Assembly (NCBI GenBank): GCA_033032865.1
Contig: JAWHQI010000276.1
Span: forward strand, 1,240,001 to 1,304,000
DNA: 64,000 nt
Origin: Dactylorhiza incarnata
Lineage: Eukaryota > Streptophyta > Magnoliopsida > Asparagales > Orchidaceae
Direction of reading: 5' to 3'
Below are positions 11,276-23,539 of this stretch, in pieces. A model generated the notes under the pieces. The model did not search any database. It had not been told where the DNA came from and worked only from the letters and a program-made list of their open reading frames with translations. Position 1 is the first letter of the stretch, and the number at the start of each line of letters is the position of its first letter. A program made the translations under genes and the position numbers.

Positions 11276-12413
11276 ACACTTAATGTTATTGGTATCTACA
11301 AATATGCATAACCCTCTTACCATTTCACTTGTATTAACCCTAGGTGGTTTATGACACTTCCAGGGGAAAGACGTTCTTTCGTCCATCCCAAGCACGACCT
11401 TACCCTTAACCCACCAAGCACTCCATTCACATAAATTCCCTATTGGTGGCCTTAACCTCTTCAAGCTGACCATATGCACCAACTAAACCCCAATTCCTCT
11501 TAGTAGGTCACTAGTTACCCAAGTTTTACCATTTTACTATATGCAGACCAAATGAACTATATGAACCTCATAAGTAGATGTACTCCAAATATTCACCAAT
11601 ATGACACAAGATTATCACTGGAGGACTATCATGGTATTATAAGACTGAACCAAGAGATTCGTATTTTTCATTAACACTTTAGCATTTATTTTAATTTCTC
11701 CAATATTTGCCGTGTATGAAAATGAACATAAAGTGTAAGGTACTCTTATGACATGGCTCCCATAAAATTAAGATAAATCTATCATGTCAAATTAGCAGCA
11801 AATACAGAATATCACAATTTTACAGTCAAGAATTGTCCTCTATTTATAATATTTAGCATCTACCCAAAGTTGGAGGTTAATGAAGGAACCATCAAAATAA
11901 CATATCAAAAAATTATGAAAAAATTACTAGAACTTCATATTAGTCAGAAAAGTCTACTGGCCAAATTTCAGAATTTATAAAGGCAAATTAATCACATAAA
12001 TGAATATTCCAAAGAAACCCTTTCTGGGGAAAATTGTGAAGGAACCTACTGTTAAATAATTCCAAAAATTATGAAAGAAATATCAGATCTCTAAGATGAT
12101 CAGAAAGGCTTACTGACTGAGTTTCACAATTTATGGAAATCAATTTCTCATTTAATTAAATATTTTAACAGAATCCCAATTAGGACTTGTTGTGAAGTAG
12201 CCTACTGGTAACAATCTCGAAAAATTCCACAAATATTCACAGATCTTCCTAGCGCTTTGAAATGTACTATCACCAAGTTGCAAATTTTTCCAGAGAGCAT
12301 TGGTTCCTCAATTATTTTTCTTAAGACTAAGACAAAATAAGTGCCTTGTGAATGAAGTACTGGTTAAATTACTTAATTAAATACACAAAAATTACTAGAG
12401 GTCTTTCATGTGA

Positions 12414-12662
12414 TTATACAGGCACTACCAAGGTTTCATTATCATCCAATACCATTTGAGCATGTAAATTTCTTTTATATTGAAATGCACTAAAGGGATT
12501 ATAACCTAATTTAGGGGGAATAAGGGCTCTTAAAATCCTCCTAAAATTTCCTAGGGTATTATTACACCCTTTGACCCCATGTCCTTCACAAAGCTCAAAG
12601 TGCAACCCTATGGGTAAAGCTAGGGTTATAGGGCATATCCAACCCACATCACCCCAAATCAC
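12414..12662 (-). other. Short sense-strand ORF in D's left LTR (82 codons)
   Basis: This small open frame has a counterpart in the right LTR (30779-31003). The last ~45 residues agree well (PPKLGYNPF, AFQYKRNLHAQMVL, ETLVVP before the stop) while the N-terminal parts differ. The two LTRs are similar anyway, so this may only reflect common descent. No domain is recognised and I do not claim it is translated. Confidence 0.3.
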
Positions 12663-13342
12663 TCATGGAGGTGTTTTAGGTGATCCTAATCCAGTGGCCA
12701 AGGTTTCACATCATGTTGATGAGTTTTGACCACAATACCCCAAAATGAGCACCATACCCCATTTTGATCTAGTTTGACAAAACTTGGGTTAATCAATTAC
12801 CCAACTAAATCAGTACCAATTAGGCTGAAATTTTTACCAGGGTCATATAATAACCCTAAGGAGCACCCACCAAAATTTGGAAGGAGTTGGAGGTCATTTG
12901 ACCCTAATTTTAATTAACATATGAATTATGAAATTAATACAAAAACCTTCGAAAATAATTCTCCTAAAATTCCCTTCTTTGGGTATGTTAAGGGGGTTGA
13001 TATAATAGCCTAAGTTTCAATTTTCATTCCCATAGCATTTCTCTATCAAGAGTTATTCAAAAAAAGGTGATTGCCCTAACCTAGGGACCAGTCCTACCAA
13101 AATGGCTCTACAGAGGGCTACACAGCCCCTATTGACCTGAAACAAATTTTCATTTAATCTACACACCAAGGGCTACAATATTTATGTTGGGCACTTTTTC
13201 ATTGGAGGGGCTCTACTATTTTTAATAATTAAAACAAAACACTACTCAAAGTGTGACATAAATACATATCATAGCATAATATAAACATTTGATCTCTGCA
13301 CGAATCATGGCACAGATCTGACGACTCCTAGTCGTCTTCTAC

Positions 13343-13699
13343 CTACATCCAATGGGTGGGATTAGCCCATCCTGGGCTCACTTCCTCCTCACTTTCCCGG
13401 CCACCTGAGCGCCGCCCCGACCGACCAATGCCACCACCACCTTCGTGGAGGTGGTGGCCGGCGATTAGAGGTGGTTGGTCAGCCGGAGGTGGCCGGGGTG
13501 AAGGGTTTTTGTGTGGGAAAGAGGGCTCAAAATGAGCCCCAACGGAAGCTTGATTCGAGCCCGATTTGCCTCGAATCAAGCCCCAATCTAGATGATGATC
13601 TAGCACTAGAGGAGAGGAAGCGGATCGGACCTGTGTGGGGTCCTGGTGGCACTTATTCCGGTGAGTCACCATTGCCGGTGGTGGAGCTTTTGGTGCCAT
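13343..13699 (-). other. GC-rich sense ORF segment in D's left LTR (118 codons)
   Basis: A GC-rich island inside an otherwise AT-rich LTR, with an open frame in the element's sense direction rich in Pro, Gly, Arg and Ser (DHHLDWGLIRGKSGSNQ in the middle). The right LTR has the same region (31690-32110), but the frame there is shortened and shifted (67 codons, 31756-31959). The opposite strand is also open (13471-13761; 31842-32177), as often happens in GC-rich DNA. It could be a captured fragment or a leader region; coding status is doubtful. Confidence 0.3.
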
Positions 13700-14099
13700 G
13701 GCGATCTAGGACTCCTCTGCACGATTCTCACTTGAAGGTTGGGGGTTTTCTTCCTCTCTGATCATTGAAGGTAATGGGGGTTTCAATTCGAGCTTGGGTG
13801 GCGTTATTCCTGAAAGCCATTAATGTCCATTAATTAGGATTTCGGTTACACTTGAAGGGGGATGAATTTGTCATCAATTAGGCCGGGAAGAGGCTGAAAA
13901 CTTCTCCTCTCCCTAAGGGCAGATGAATGGTGCCATCAATTGCTCAGATTGGGTGTTTCTTCTTCCTCCCCATTAACTCCCCTTTCTTTCTCTCTCTTTC
14001 AAATTGGGCTTTCTCTCTCCTGGCCGATTCTCTTCAAATTGGATGGCCCAACCAGTAACACCCAACCCCATTGGTGGTGGACCACATAAATTGGGTCTA

Positions 14100-14640
14100 G
14101 ATCAAGTGGATTGGGTTCAATTTCGTCAACATAGGTCATTTTGACCTAATTTTGAGGTATAGTTAACTTTGGGCAATTTGACCATTTGGTTTGACCCCAA
14201 TGGGTGGCTTATGACACATTGGCCTCCCTTAAGTGTTAAGAAGGTTTAGGTGGAGTCAATTTAGTAAGGTGAGGGTGAATTACCTCTCAATGGGGCACTT
14301 TTGATCAAATTAGGGCTAGAGTTGACTTTGGCAAAATTGGCCAAATTAGAGGTCCCAAGATGGGGATTTTTGTATCATTAGGTCCCTCGTGTCCTAATAA
14401 GGGTAGGGGCAGGGTCAATTTGGCATGGTGGAGGCCAATTGACCCAAATTGAGTTAGTTTGAACAATTTAGGGTTAGTGTTGACTTTAGTCAATTTGGCC
14501 ACTTTGGTTGTCCCTAATGGGTCCTTGGTGCTCCAAGGAGACCCCTAATGGGTTAGGGATACTATGGTGGGGTCAAGGTTCAAGGTGGGGCCCTAAAGTC
14601 CAACCCTAGGCTAGGTATATAAAAACTGCTATATGCAGAC
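14100..14640. repeat. Imperfect ~150-bp repeats in U3 of D's left LTR
   Basis: Three degenerate units contain TTGACTTTGGNCAAATTGNCCA, followed by a block with GGTCC/GACCCC and ATTAGG words (centres near 14180, 14330 and 14490). In sense orientation they lie in U3, upstream of the expected transcription start, where enhancer repeats are common. The right LTR has the same series (32490-32960). TATATAAAA occurs at 14615-14625 but is not kept in the right LTR. Confidence 0.5.
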
Positions 14641-14757
14641 CACTTGGGTTTTCTCCTCACCCAAGCTCACATGATCTTAAGCACTTCCTATGTTTTTGTC
14701 ATGACCTAGTCATGACACAAACCAACTTGGGGGTCTAGTTGTTTGGGGGATGTTACA

Positions 14758-14860
14758 AATCCCAATACATAAAAATAAAAATTTCGTCCTCGAAATTCAG
14801 GTTAAGCCTGTGGGTTTCTACTACAAGTAAGAAAATTTAACATCCCAGAAAAACTAAATT
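14758..14860 (-). other. 3' non-coding region and polypurine tract of element D
   Basis: Just inside the left LTR, the sense strand shows TTCGAGGACGAA followed by an AT-rich stretch up to the LTR start TGTAACATCCC. The TTCGAGGACGAA word is a frequent 3' landmark of plant Tekay/Del elements (established knowledge of the family). It places the end of the coding region just upstream. Confidence 0.7.
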
Positions 14861-16164
14861 ATACCTGCTGCAAAGAGCTCCGGGTACTTTCGCTGCATCA
14901 GGTCCAGTGGCTACTAGGTATGCTCTTCTTGCCCATGATTCCTCCATTGGACCTTGAACAGTAGAACGTTCTTGGGCCACAAGACTCACAACTCCGTGTC
15001 GTCTATCTGAATCAGCTCCAGGTGAACCGATCATTCAGTAGCTACTGGCCCCTCCATTGTAGATATCTGCTGCTCTGACCGTAGTAGAGCCCTCCTGAGC
15101 GAGGAGATATGGAAAACATCGTGCAATCTCACTAACTCCGGCGGTAGCTCCAGTATGTAAGCCATGGGACTGATCCGCTCCAGGATCCTATAGGGCCCCA
15201 TGTATCTCGTACTGAGCTTCTTTCGCACGCGAACCCACACGAATCCATGCATCGGACGTATTTTCAAGAAAATCTGATCTCCCACCTGGAACTCTACCAT
15301 ACGATGACGCGCATCGTAGTACTTGGCCTGCCTTCTTTGGGCCTCCAGCATCCTGTCTCAAATCAGTCGCAACTGAGCCTCAGTGTCCTCCATGAACTCT
15401 GAGCTGAGTGCCTTGGGATCCTCATCCTGAATCCAAGACAATGGAGTCCTGCACCTCCGTCCGTATAATGCCTCGTAGGGTACCCTGCCTATACTTTCCT
15501 GGTGACTGTTGTTGTATGAGAACTCGACTAATGGCAACAGTCTCTCCCATGGCTCCCCGCGGTCCAGAATGCAAAAGCGTAGAAGATACTCTAGGGTCCG
15601 GTTGGTACGCTCCGTTTGCCTGTCTGTCTAGGGATGGAAAACTGTACTAAATGTCAACCGGGTGCCTAGGTAGGAATGCAGCGCTCTCCACTCCCTTGAC
15701 GTAAATCGCCCATCTCGATCCGACACGATCGTCCTAGGCATACCGTGATACCGAACAAACTTCTCCACAAACCTCCGTACCAAAACACCGACCGGAGCGT
15801 CCTTCCTGACTAGAATGAATCTGGCCACCTTCGTCAATCTGTCGACGATCACCCAAATTGAGTCATTTCCCGCATGAGATCGGGGAAGACTGTGTATAAA
15901 GTCCATCGCGATGTCATCGAACTTCCACTCTAGTACCGGGAGTGGCTGCAATAATCTGGCGGGGTTTCGGCACTCTGCCTTCACGAGTTGGCAAGACTCG
16001 CAATGACTCACAAAATAGGTCATGTCTTTCTTCATACCCGGCCATTACATGGTACTCTTCAGATCTTCTACCATCTCGGTGATACCCGGGTGCACGGAAT
16101 ATCTACTGCAATGAGCCTCTATCATAATATCCTCCCGAATATGGCTCCCTGCCGGTATATACAC
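14861..16164 (-). pseudogene. pol: Element D integrase and chromodomain
   Basis: Sense reading gives the zinc region (CESCQLVKAEC near 15975), the core with the second catalytic Asp (VSDRDGRFTSREWRALHSYL near 15700), the C-terminal part (YYDARHRMVEFQVGDQIFLK 15220-15330; LHDVFHISSLRR near 15090), and a ruined chromodomain at 14865-15000 with FKVQWRNHGQEE and MQRKYPELF but stops between. The chromodomain normally directs integration to heterochromatin marks. Frame breaks lie near 15350-15630 and 15030. The C-terminal Tyr-Pro-Glu-Leu-Phe-like ending is typical of Tekay-type chromodomains. Confidence 0.85.
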
Positions 16165-16774
16165 TCAGCCTCTAAAACTCAACAGGCCGTCCTTCAAAGA
16201 ATAGTCTCCAGCTGAGCCTGCCTCCAAGGCTCTGAATATCGGCTCTAGCTTGGCATCCTGCCTCCGCCTATCCCTGATGCGGTCCTGAATGTCATATGTG
16301 GTACCCATCACCACTAAATACTCCTCGTATAACTCTGGATCGTCCTCGGATACTAAGGAGATCTGCATGTCTTCGAACATCCGTACTAACTCCATGGCCA
16401 TCAACTTGGGCTCTACTCCTAACATGGTAGATCTCCTGCTCAGTGCATCCACTACTACATTTGCCTTCCCTGGGTGGTAATGTATCGTGTACTGATAATC
16501 TGATAAGAGTTCCACCCATCGCCTCTGCTGGATGTTCAGCTCCTTTTGCGTATCTACGTACTTCAGATTCTTGTGATCTGAGAATATGTTCTTAGTGGAC
16601 ACGGTAGAGGTAGTGTCGCCAGATCTTTAGAGTGAATACAGCATCTCCCATCTCCAAGTCATGCACTGGGTAGTTCCGCTCGTGATTCTTCAACTGACGG
16701 GAAGCGTATGTTATCACGTGCCCGTTTTGCATCTGAACGGCACCCATCACCTGGTATGACGTATCCGTGTACAC
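16165..16774 (-). pseudogene. pol: Element D RNase H part of pol
   Basis: Continues pol after a stop at the end of the RT block. It has [20 protein letters not shown] with the first catalytic Asp, [20 protein letters not shown], then a frame change near 16595, [40 protein letters not shown], and VVDALSRR. This is the usual Ty3/gypsy RNase H plus the connection to integrase. It is interrupted and so inactive. Confidence 0.85.
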
Positions 16775-17700
16775 CTAGAATCCTTCCCTCCCCGATGAGA
16801 GGGCTAGGATGGGGGCCGTAGTAAGTCGACCCTTCAGCTCCTGGAAGGATGCCTCACACTGTGGTGTCCTTGTAAAAGTGGCATCCTTTTTCGTCAGGGA
16901 TGTGAGTGGAAGGGCTATCTGGGAAAACCCATGCACGAACTTCCGGTAACAACCGGCAAGTCCCAAGAAACTCCTCACGTTGGTGGCCGTCTTCAACGAT
17001 GGCCAATCCCGTACTGCCTGGATCTTTGCTGGATCCACTGCTAGGCCAGCTTCACTGATAATATGGCCTAGGAAGGCCACCTCCTTTAGCCAAAACTGGT
17101 ACTTGCTGAACTTCGCATACAGACGGTGCTCCCGAAGCTTCTCCAATGTTAGTGCCAAATGTCGTGCATGTTCCTCCTCCATCCTCGAATAGATGAGGAT
17201 GTCATCGATGAACACGATGACAAAAATGTCGAGATAAGGCTCGAACACCCGGTTCATCAGGCTCATAAATGCTGATGGTGCATTTGTGAGTTCGAACGGC
17301 ATCACCGTGAACTCATATAATCCATATCGGCTACAGGAAGCCGTCTTTGGGATGTCCTCCTCTTGGATCCACAAATGATAATACCCTGACCTCAAATCCA
17401 GCTTCGAGAAGTAGTGGGCTCCCTTTAACTGGTCAAAAAGCTCATCTATCCTCGGTAAAGGGTATGTGTTCCGCACCATTAGCCTATTCAGTGCTCTGTA
17501 TTCGATGCACAATCGGAGATTCCCATCCTTCTTCTTTATGAATAGCACTGGAGCTCCCCTAGGTGAGGAACTCGGTCTAACGAACCTAGCTTCCACCAGC
17601 TCCTATAGCTGGCTTCGGAACTCTACTAACTCCTTCAGGGCCATCCGATAAGGAGCTCTAGATACTGACTTTGCCCCCGACACCAACTGGATCTAAAAAT
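16775..17700 (-). pseudogene. pol: Element D reverse transcriptase
   Basis: A 273-codon open stretch carries most of a Ty3/gypsy [31 protein letters not shown] (CIDYRALN is usual), [44 protein letters not shown] with the two catalytic Asp, and [19 protein letters not shown] from the thumb and connection. A stop ends it before the RNase H. The upstream part (17597-17700) is out of frame. It is the longest surviving coding piece of D. Confidence 0.9.
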
Positions 17701-18290
17701 CCTTCTCGCGGTGCGGTGGCAGCCCTGGCAACTTCTCTGGGAATACATCAGCTAAATCTTGTACTACTGGGATACTAGACACAGAATCCTTTGCCTCGAT
17801 CGCCTCGAACAGCACCTGGTATACCTCACCTCCCTATAGGTTGGCCTTGACGGCCTGAACTGATGATAAAAAGATACGGGAGGGGGGTATGATACCTTCG
17901 ACTACCACTTTCATGTCCTCGTGCTTCAGAATAATCCTTCTCGCTGGGCAGTCAATCCTTTCCTGATTCCCGTGCAGCCAGTTCATGCCTAGGATCAGAT
18001 CAAAGTCCTTCATCTTCAAAAGTGTCATCGGTGCTTCGAAACGCTTCCCTCCAATCTCCACATTCATGTTGCACTTTGCATTCGTTATTATCTCTGATCC
18101 TTCCGGGAACCACACCCTCTTGTGTATGCCCTTGAAGTGATGGACTTGGTCTAAATCGTCCATGAATTCTTCCGAGATGAATGAGTGTGAGGCACCCATG
18201 TCGAATAAGGTGTATGCGGGCTTGCTGCAGACGAGTACTATAACTGGGTGATTTTTGTTTGTTTTGGTTCAATTTTAAGGTAAAACTAAG
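17701..18290 (-). pseudogene. pol: Element D aspartic protease
   Basis: The retroviral-type protease domain is seen at 17834-18199. The active site reads DMGASHSF instead of the usual DTGASHSF; the Asp is kept and Thr-to-Met is one C-to-T change at a CpG. Further on come VEIGGKRFEAPMTLLKMKDF and DLILGMNWL, the conserved second half. Codons from 17700 to 17830 form the PR-RT linker with a stop. The enzyme would process the Gag-Pol precursor. Confidence 0.85.
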
Positions 18291-18302
18291 CTTTGCTAGG
18301 TA

Positions 18303-19476
18303 CTAATGAACATAAACCCAAAAGTCATTAAAAGTACCTGTAATGACCCTTGCGGGGTCCCGGGGCTGAGCTAGGTCCAGAGCGTACATCTGGTCCCTAT
18401 TCTGCCTCCGATCTCCACCCTGAAATCCATGTCCTCGTCCATGCCCCCGGCCCCCGAAATGTTGAGCCTGTGGGGCATCCTGTAGTGTTGGTGGCGCATT
18501 CCTCTGAGGGCAGTTTCTCCTGATGAGGATGGTCTGGTTGTAGTTGTAGCACTCTGGAGGTGGCCCACCTCCTCCAATACTCGACATCTCCCGCATCTGT
18601 AGAGGCTGAGAAGCCAATGCTACCCGCTCCCTTTGCTCTTGTCTCTCCTCCTTGCGGGATCGAACCTCCGTCCTTCTTTCCCCAGCATCTCGACCTCTCG
18701 GCTGGTCTCTTCTGCCTCCCCGTCCCTGGTCCTCCATCGTTCTCTACCTTCCACGAATAGTTTGTTGGTCTACCTCCAGCTTCTTGGCCATATCCAGGAT
18801 CTTAGTCATACTGCCATCTGAGACGAAGAGGAGGGCCTACCTCAGCTCATCACGAAGGCCCTTATAGAACCTCTTTGCGTATCCCGCGTCATCTAGCTGA
18901 TACGATACTGCAAACTGGGATAGGTGGGTAAGCTCCCGGTGATACTCAAGAACTGTCCTGCTCCCCTGCCTCAACTGCAAAAATCTGTCCTCCATCTCTT
19001 CTCTTGTTGACAGCGGCACAAAATGCTCCAGCAGTATTGTCTTGAAATCATCCCAAGAAACATCTGCAGCCTCCAGTCCTGCGTATGATGTGTCCAGAAA
19101 CCTCTTCCACCATCTCTTTGCATGGGACTCCAAGCATGATACCACCATTGGTACCTCCATATCTGTCGGACACTGAATCCCTGTCAGCATCTCCTCCATG
19201 ATGTCCACCCACTCCTCAGTCCTCACAAATGTCTCCATCCCGAGGTATGATGGAGTGGAGAAACCTCGGAAGACGTTCAGCTAGTTGGCCCCAGGGTTTT
19301 GCTGAGGAGCCGGTGCCTAATGTGCCCTGTATGTCTCCAGTAAGGCCGTCAGTGCTTATCCCATCTCCGTTTGCTGGGATGGAGTAGGAGCCGGTTGTGG
19401 TTGAACGACGTTTGGAGTCATTGGAACTCCATGCTGCGGTGTAGGGTTCGTCGCGGGCTACACAAGAAAATTTCAT
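18303..19476 (-). pseudogene. gag: Element D gag
   Basis: A Ty3-type capsid region lies at 18837-19238 (EEWVDIMEEMLTGIQCPTD, SHAKRWWKRFL, WDDFKTILLEHFVP, LRQGSRTVLEYHRELTHLSQ, FYKGLRDELR). The nucleocapsid region follows at 18303-18737 after a frame break. The zinc knuckle is damaged: C-Y-N-Y-N-Q-T-I-L-I-R-R-N-C, where the second Cys is Tyr and the Gly-His pair is lost. The N-terminal Pro/Gln-rich part (19240-19450) has three stops. The flanking Gly/Arg-rich segments are usual for gag C-termini. Confidence 0.85.
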
Positions 19477-19639
19477 TCGTAAGGGACTTAGCTAAAGAAT
19501 ATTCAGTCAGAAGTGGACTTTTCATGTGATTTCCTTATGGGCACACCATTGCTTCCACTGCTAGTTTGTCCTCAAACTAAGCTCGCGCTTGGTGGCCCAG
19601 GGTTTGTGGACTTCTTTTCTTTTCTCCGGATTGAGGTTT

Positions 19640-19651
19640 GCTCTGATACCA
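19640..19651 (-). other. Primer binding site of element D (initiator-Met tRNA type)
   Basis: Plus strand GCTCTGATACCA, sense TGGTATCAGAGC, three bases from the right LTR. This is the standard site for initiator methionine tRNA and fixes the element's orientation as minus. Confidence 0.9.
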
Positions 19652-20999
19652 CTTTGTAAGACACTTTTTTTTTTACAAAACCCAGGTCTTATGCCTAGAA
19701 CCGCTGCTTTGCGGTGACACCCTCGCTCGGGATGGTCCCCACTACAAAGCGCCGATCCTACCAGACATATCGATCACAAAGAAATAAAGCTTAAACAATC
19801 TTATAAAAGCCAAGTCCACATCACATAGAAAGTAAAAAACCATCAAGGGATGTCCACATCAAATATCTGAATAAAAGGTACGATAATAATAAAGGGCTCA
19901 TGCCATGTACATCAATTCCTCACTACATTTCTCTCGCGGAAGCAAATATACTAAAGCTAAATGATGCACACGGATCCTGCTAATGTTGCTCCTGTGATAG
20001 ACTGCCCCGTCTCCATCTGCACCGACCTCTAGTGCTGCAGCATTTCCTCGGTCCCCTAAAATGATAAGGTCCACCGACCGTTAGTCAAAAGACTAAACCA
20101 ATCCCCCACCCCTCCCCCGGTGACTCCTAGGTACCGAGCGGGAGGAACGAAGCGGAGGACAATAAGGGGTGTAAACAATAGCAGATGACGGGAATATATT
20201 CTACATGGAATGTCTACCACTACGCAATATATACCATAACTGAAGTAGTAAGTAAAGTAGCGTAAGAATAAGTAAAGTAAACAAGTTGAGCAAATATATA
20301 AAGGTAAGTAAGGAAAAGTAACCGTTGATTTATAGGAATGCCCACACAAACCGATAGACCAAGGGGTCATTTAGTAAGGCCTATCGTATAAGGAGTCCCA
20401 TAACCAACTTATACAATAGGGGTAGGGGTTGAAATGCAATGTTTATGCTATGTCATGCAAGGTATGCAGATTAATGTTATGTTCATACAAGTGCATATCA
20501 CACACTACGACTCTATGCGCACATACCTTTAGTTCCCCCTTTTTGGAGCTAGCAAAACTCCCAGGATACTTCCATAGTGGCAAACGGAAGCGGTGGGTTG
20601 GGCCTCGCCCACCTCTAGGTTGGTATTTGCACTACCTAACCTAGACCTAATGTACGCCTCAACGCTAAGAACACATCAGCGGAGCTCCTGCGTACTCTTG
20701 CTGGTAAGACCACTAGACATGTCTTGGTAAAGGGTTGTCCACACTTACCGATCCCAAGTATTAATATCGGTGCAATGACCATCAACACTAAGGACCCACC
20801 ACCTTATGCACATGCAAACATGTTTACCAACTATCTCGGAGCCATAAGCTCCTCGGGCTAACCCGTCCATCACAATAAACATTGCTGAGTCACAAACTCA
20901 CCAGACTAAAGAGTCTACTGCTACAACCACCCATCCTACTGCTCGTAATACCAAACTGACTAATGTACCTGTGACAATGGGTTGTGAGTGAGTATATTA

Positions 21000-22657
21000 T
21001 GAAAGTGTGGTTAGATCTTAAATTAACTCTAGAGGGGGGGGGGGGGTGAATAGAGTATTAAAATAGTTTTCACTTAATTTTATAGCGGAATTAAATTAGT
21101 GATATATATATATATATATGTGTAGCAGAGTGATTAATAAGAAACTGAAAATAAAACACTGCACAGCACAAGCACAGAAAAGTAAAACAAACACAGAGGA
21201 CACAAGGAGCTATAGTAGTTCCCCAATCAACCTGGGTACATCTACTCTTCCACCACCCTTGGTAGGAATCCACTAGGATTTTTGATCAGGTGTCCTAACA
21301 CCAATGAGCTTTTGATAAGGTGCCCAAAACCCAAACAGGATTTTTTGATCAGGTGTCTTGCCACCAAGAGGTAAACTTTTGAAAGGAGTTTTAACCCTGT
21401 ACAAGAGGGGATAGAAAGGGTTAGAATGTTCTTCTCTGTCAACAATCTGAGAGAAGACTTACTGGATGTTGATGTAGAAAAGCTCCCTCTGTCTGATACG
21501 AAATTGTTTGACAGTAGATTGGCTGGAAGCTTTCTTTTGAATGTATAAACAAATCTTCCTGTAGCTGATTAAACTGAGAGAATGATTTCTACAGTTTGTT
21601 GTTGCTCTTTTGAAGATCTAAACTTGCAGCTGATCACTGAGAGATGAATGTAGATGTTCTCAGAAAATGAATGCTACTTGAGGAAGAGGATGAAGATGAT
21701 CTGTGTAGCTTTTCTTTTTTTCTTTCATTCTTTCTTCCTATACTTCTCTTCCTGTATTCCTCTTTTTCTTTTTCTTTTTCTGTACAACTATGTGTAATAT
21801 GTTCTGTCTATATTCTGTCGTGAAAAACTATGAGAGTATTACAATATATCTTCTTCCTTTTTCTCTTTTGAAATCTCTGACAGATATTAAATGCAAATCC
21901 CTTTTATTTAGAAATATAATATATCTGGGAAATGTAAATCTGCTGTGCCGTTTACCTTTTTCCTTTTCCTTGAAATGTCAACGACTATAATCTTGGAATA
22001 ATAAAAGGAAATATATTATCCTTACTAATCTGATATAATAGATCCATTGTTGTAGTAGATCTGAGTTCAGAGAATGAATAACATAATCTTCTGAAGTAAA
22101 TCTACTATAGAGAAATTTTCGTCGATCTCAATAAATTTCGTCGATCTCAGAGTTATGTTCGTCGATCTGAAGATATTCATCGAACACAGACTAAGTTTGT
22201 TGAACTGAGGAATTTGTCGATCGCTGATCCGCTGAATAAAGTCATCGACCGCTGAACTGAGCAAATTTCGTCGACCACTGAGACGGGGTTTGTTCGTCGA
22301 CTGCTGAGACAGTCTGTTCGTCGACCGCTGAGAACAAGTCTGTTCGTCGACCGCTGAGATGGAATCTGTTCGTCGACCACTGAGCTGAGGCGCTGAGCTG
22401 CTGAGACATTGGGAGAGCGAGTTTGTCGAACGCAGGAGAAGGACGTTCATTGAACGCATAGAACATGCAGTTCGTCGAACGCAAAGAGCAAGCCGTTCGT
22501 CGAACGCAGAGTGGAGTTTGTCGAACGCAGAACCTGAATGATTTCTTGAGTTCTAACAGCCTAAACTCTTGACCCATTGACTATACATTGGGGTCAACTT
22601 GATCCTAATCAGCAGATAGTGATCCTAGCCCAAATCAATAATTGGGTTGTTCCAACA
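21000..22657 (-). repeat. Element B left LTR (3' LTR)
   Basis: 1658 bp from TGAAAGTG to TTCCAACA. It contains a G run of 13 bases (21034-21046, six in the partner), an AT microsatellite (21101-21119), TGATCAGGTG repeats (21280-21360), pyrimidine tracts (21710-21780), and a dense array of TTCGTCGA-C motifs (22115-22530). Long open frames over the array are by-products of the repeats. Confidence 0.92.
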
Positions 22658-23539
22658 ATCTCCCCCTATTTGGGTTAGGACACTATTTGACAAAAATTAA
22701 AAACAAACAAAACAATAGAGCATATATATATCTGATATATTTTAAATATTTCATCAGATATAAAATAAATAATACTCTGAGTTATGAAACATTTCAATGA
22801 AAATAAAACTAACAAAAATACATAATCAGAACCTTTGATTTTCTCTGAATTCTGCTTTCTGAATTCTGAATTCTGAAAATGTCTGAACTGATTTCTGCTA
22901 TATTTCAGCTTTCTTAATTTGTTGATCTACTGTATCTTTATAATTTGAATATGATATCTGCTTTAACTGAAATTATTTCTTAATCTGCTTTGCTACCAAT
23001 TAGAATTTGAATCTTGTCATAACAACTTCTTCTAAATCTGTCACAATCTAAATCTGTTGCTTCTTCTATATCAAAAGCTGTATTCTGAAATTGCAATATA
23101 TATTAGCCTGAGAACATCTCCCCCTGAGACTGGAGCTTCTTCAGCTTTCTCCCCTTGCCTAGTTCATAGAACAACTCACCCTGAGCAAAACACTGCATCA
23201 TATATGGAGCTCTTCATAGAACGGAAAGCAAGCTTCAGAAAATAACTCCCCCTTTCAAAATGGAAAGTATCTCCCCCTGACAAAAAGAGAGCTTCTTCAA
23301 TACATCTCCCCTGCCTAGTTTCAGGAAGACCTGGATCTAGGCCCCTAGAAGAAGGGACTTTTTTTAGGAGGTAGGGAAGGATGCAATCTTTATATTGCTA
23401 TTGTTCCTGCAAAATAAAATAGAGATCAAGTGCAAAGGGAACTAGAAAGAGAAGCAATTCTGTAGGCATTCAGATAATTAGAAAAACTTAGTTTGATATG
23501 AAGGGAATAAGGGGATAAATAGAACATTTAATTTTTAAT
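22658..23539 (-). pseudogene. 3' non-coding region of element B with third-ORF remnants
   Basis: After the polypurine tract (22658-22675) comes an AT-rich stretch with no gene. Remnants of the third ORF appear at 23140-23160 and 23310-23370 (GATCTAGGCCCCTAGAAGAA) and at 23390-23415, where the sense strand keeps TTTTGCAGGAACAAT but the ATG is changed. CTCCCCCT words recur. The deletion pattern resembles element A, so both may come from one deleted source. Confidence 0.6.

Larger units (their letters stand above)
466..14757 (-). repeat. Element D left LTR (3' LTR), split by copia element A
   Basis: The outer parts 466-1025 and 10349-14757 align throughout with the right LTR of D. They share the start (TGTAAG plus a T-rich run), the marker GCGCCGATCCTACC, and the end GGGGGATGTTACA. 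Removing A and one copy of its target duplication leaves about 4.96 kb. It holds no real gene, only two short sense ORFs (12414-12662 and 13343-13699), a repeat zone at 14100-14640, and the module at 11181-11275. In sense orientation U3 is at the right end. Confidence 0.9.

Noticed and set aside
13471..13761. Possible host protein-coding gene on the plus strand
   Set aside because: It lies inside D's LTR, is duplicated in the other LTR, has no domain, and is explained by GC-rich composition.
14612..14625. TATA box of D
   Set aside because: TATATAAAA is not conserved at the equivalent place in the right LTR and is on the antisense strand as written.
16980..17192. Plus-strand ORFs antisense to pol genes (also 26060-26485, 36131-36688, 53718-54053)
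   Set aside because: These are shadows of the minus-strand gag-pol frames.
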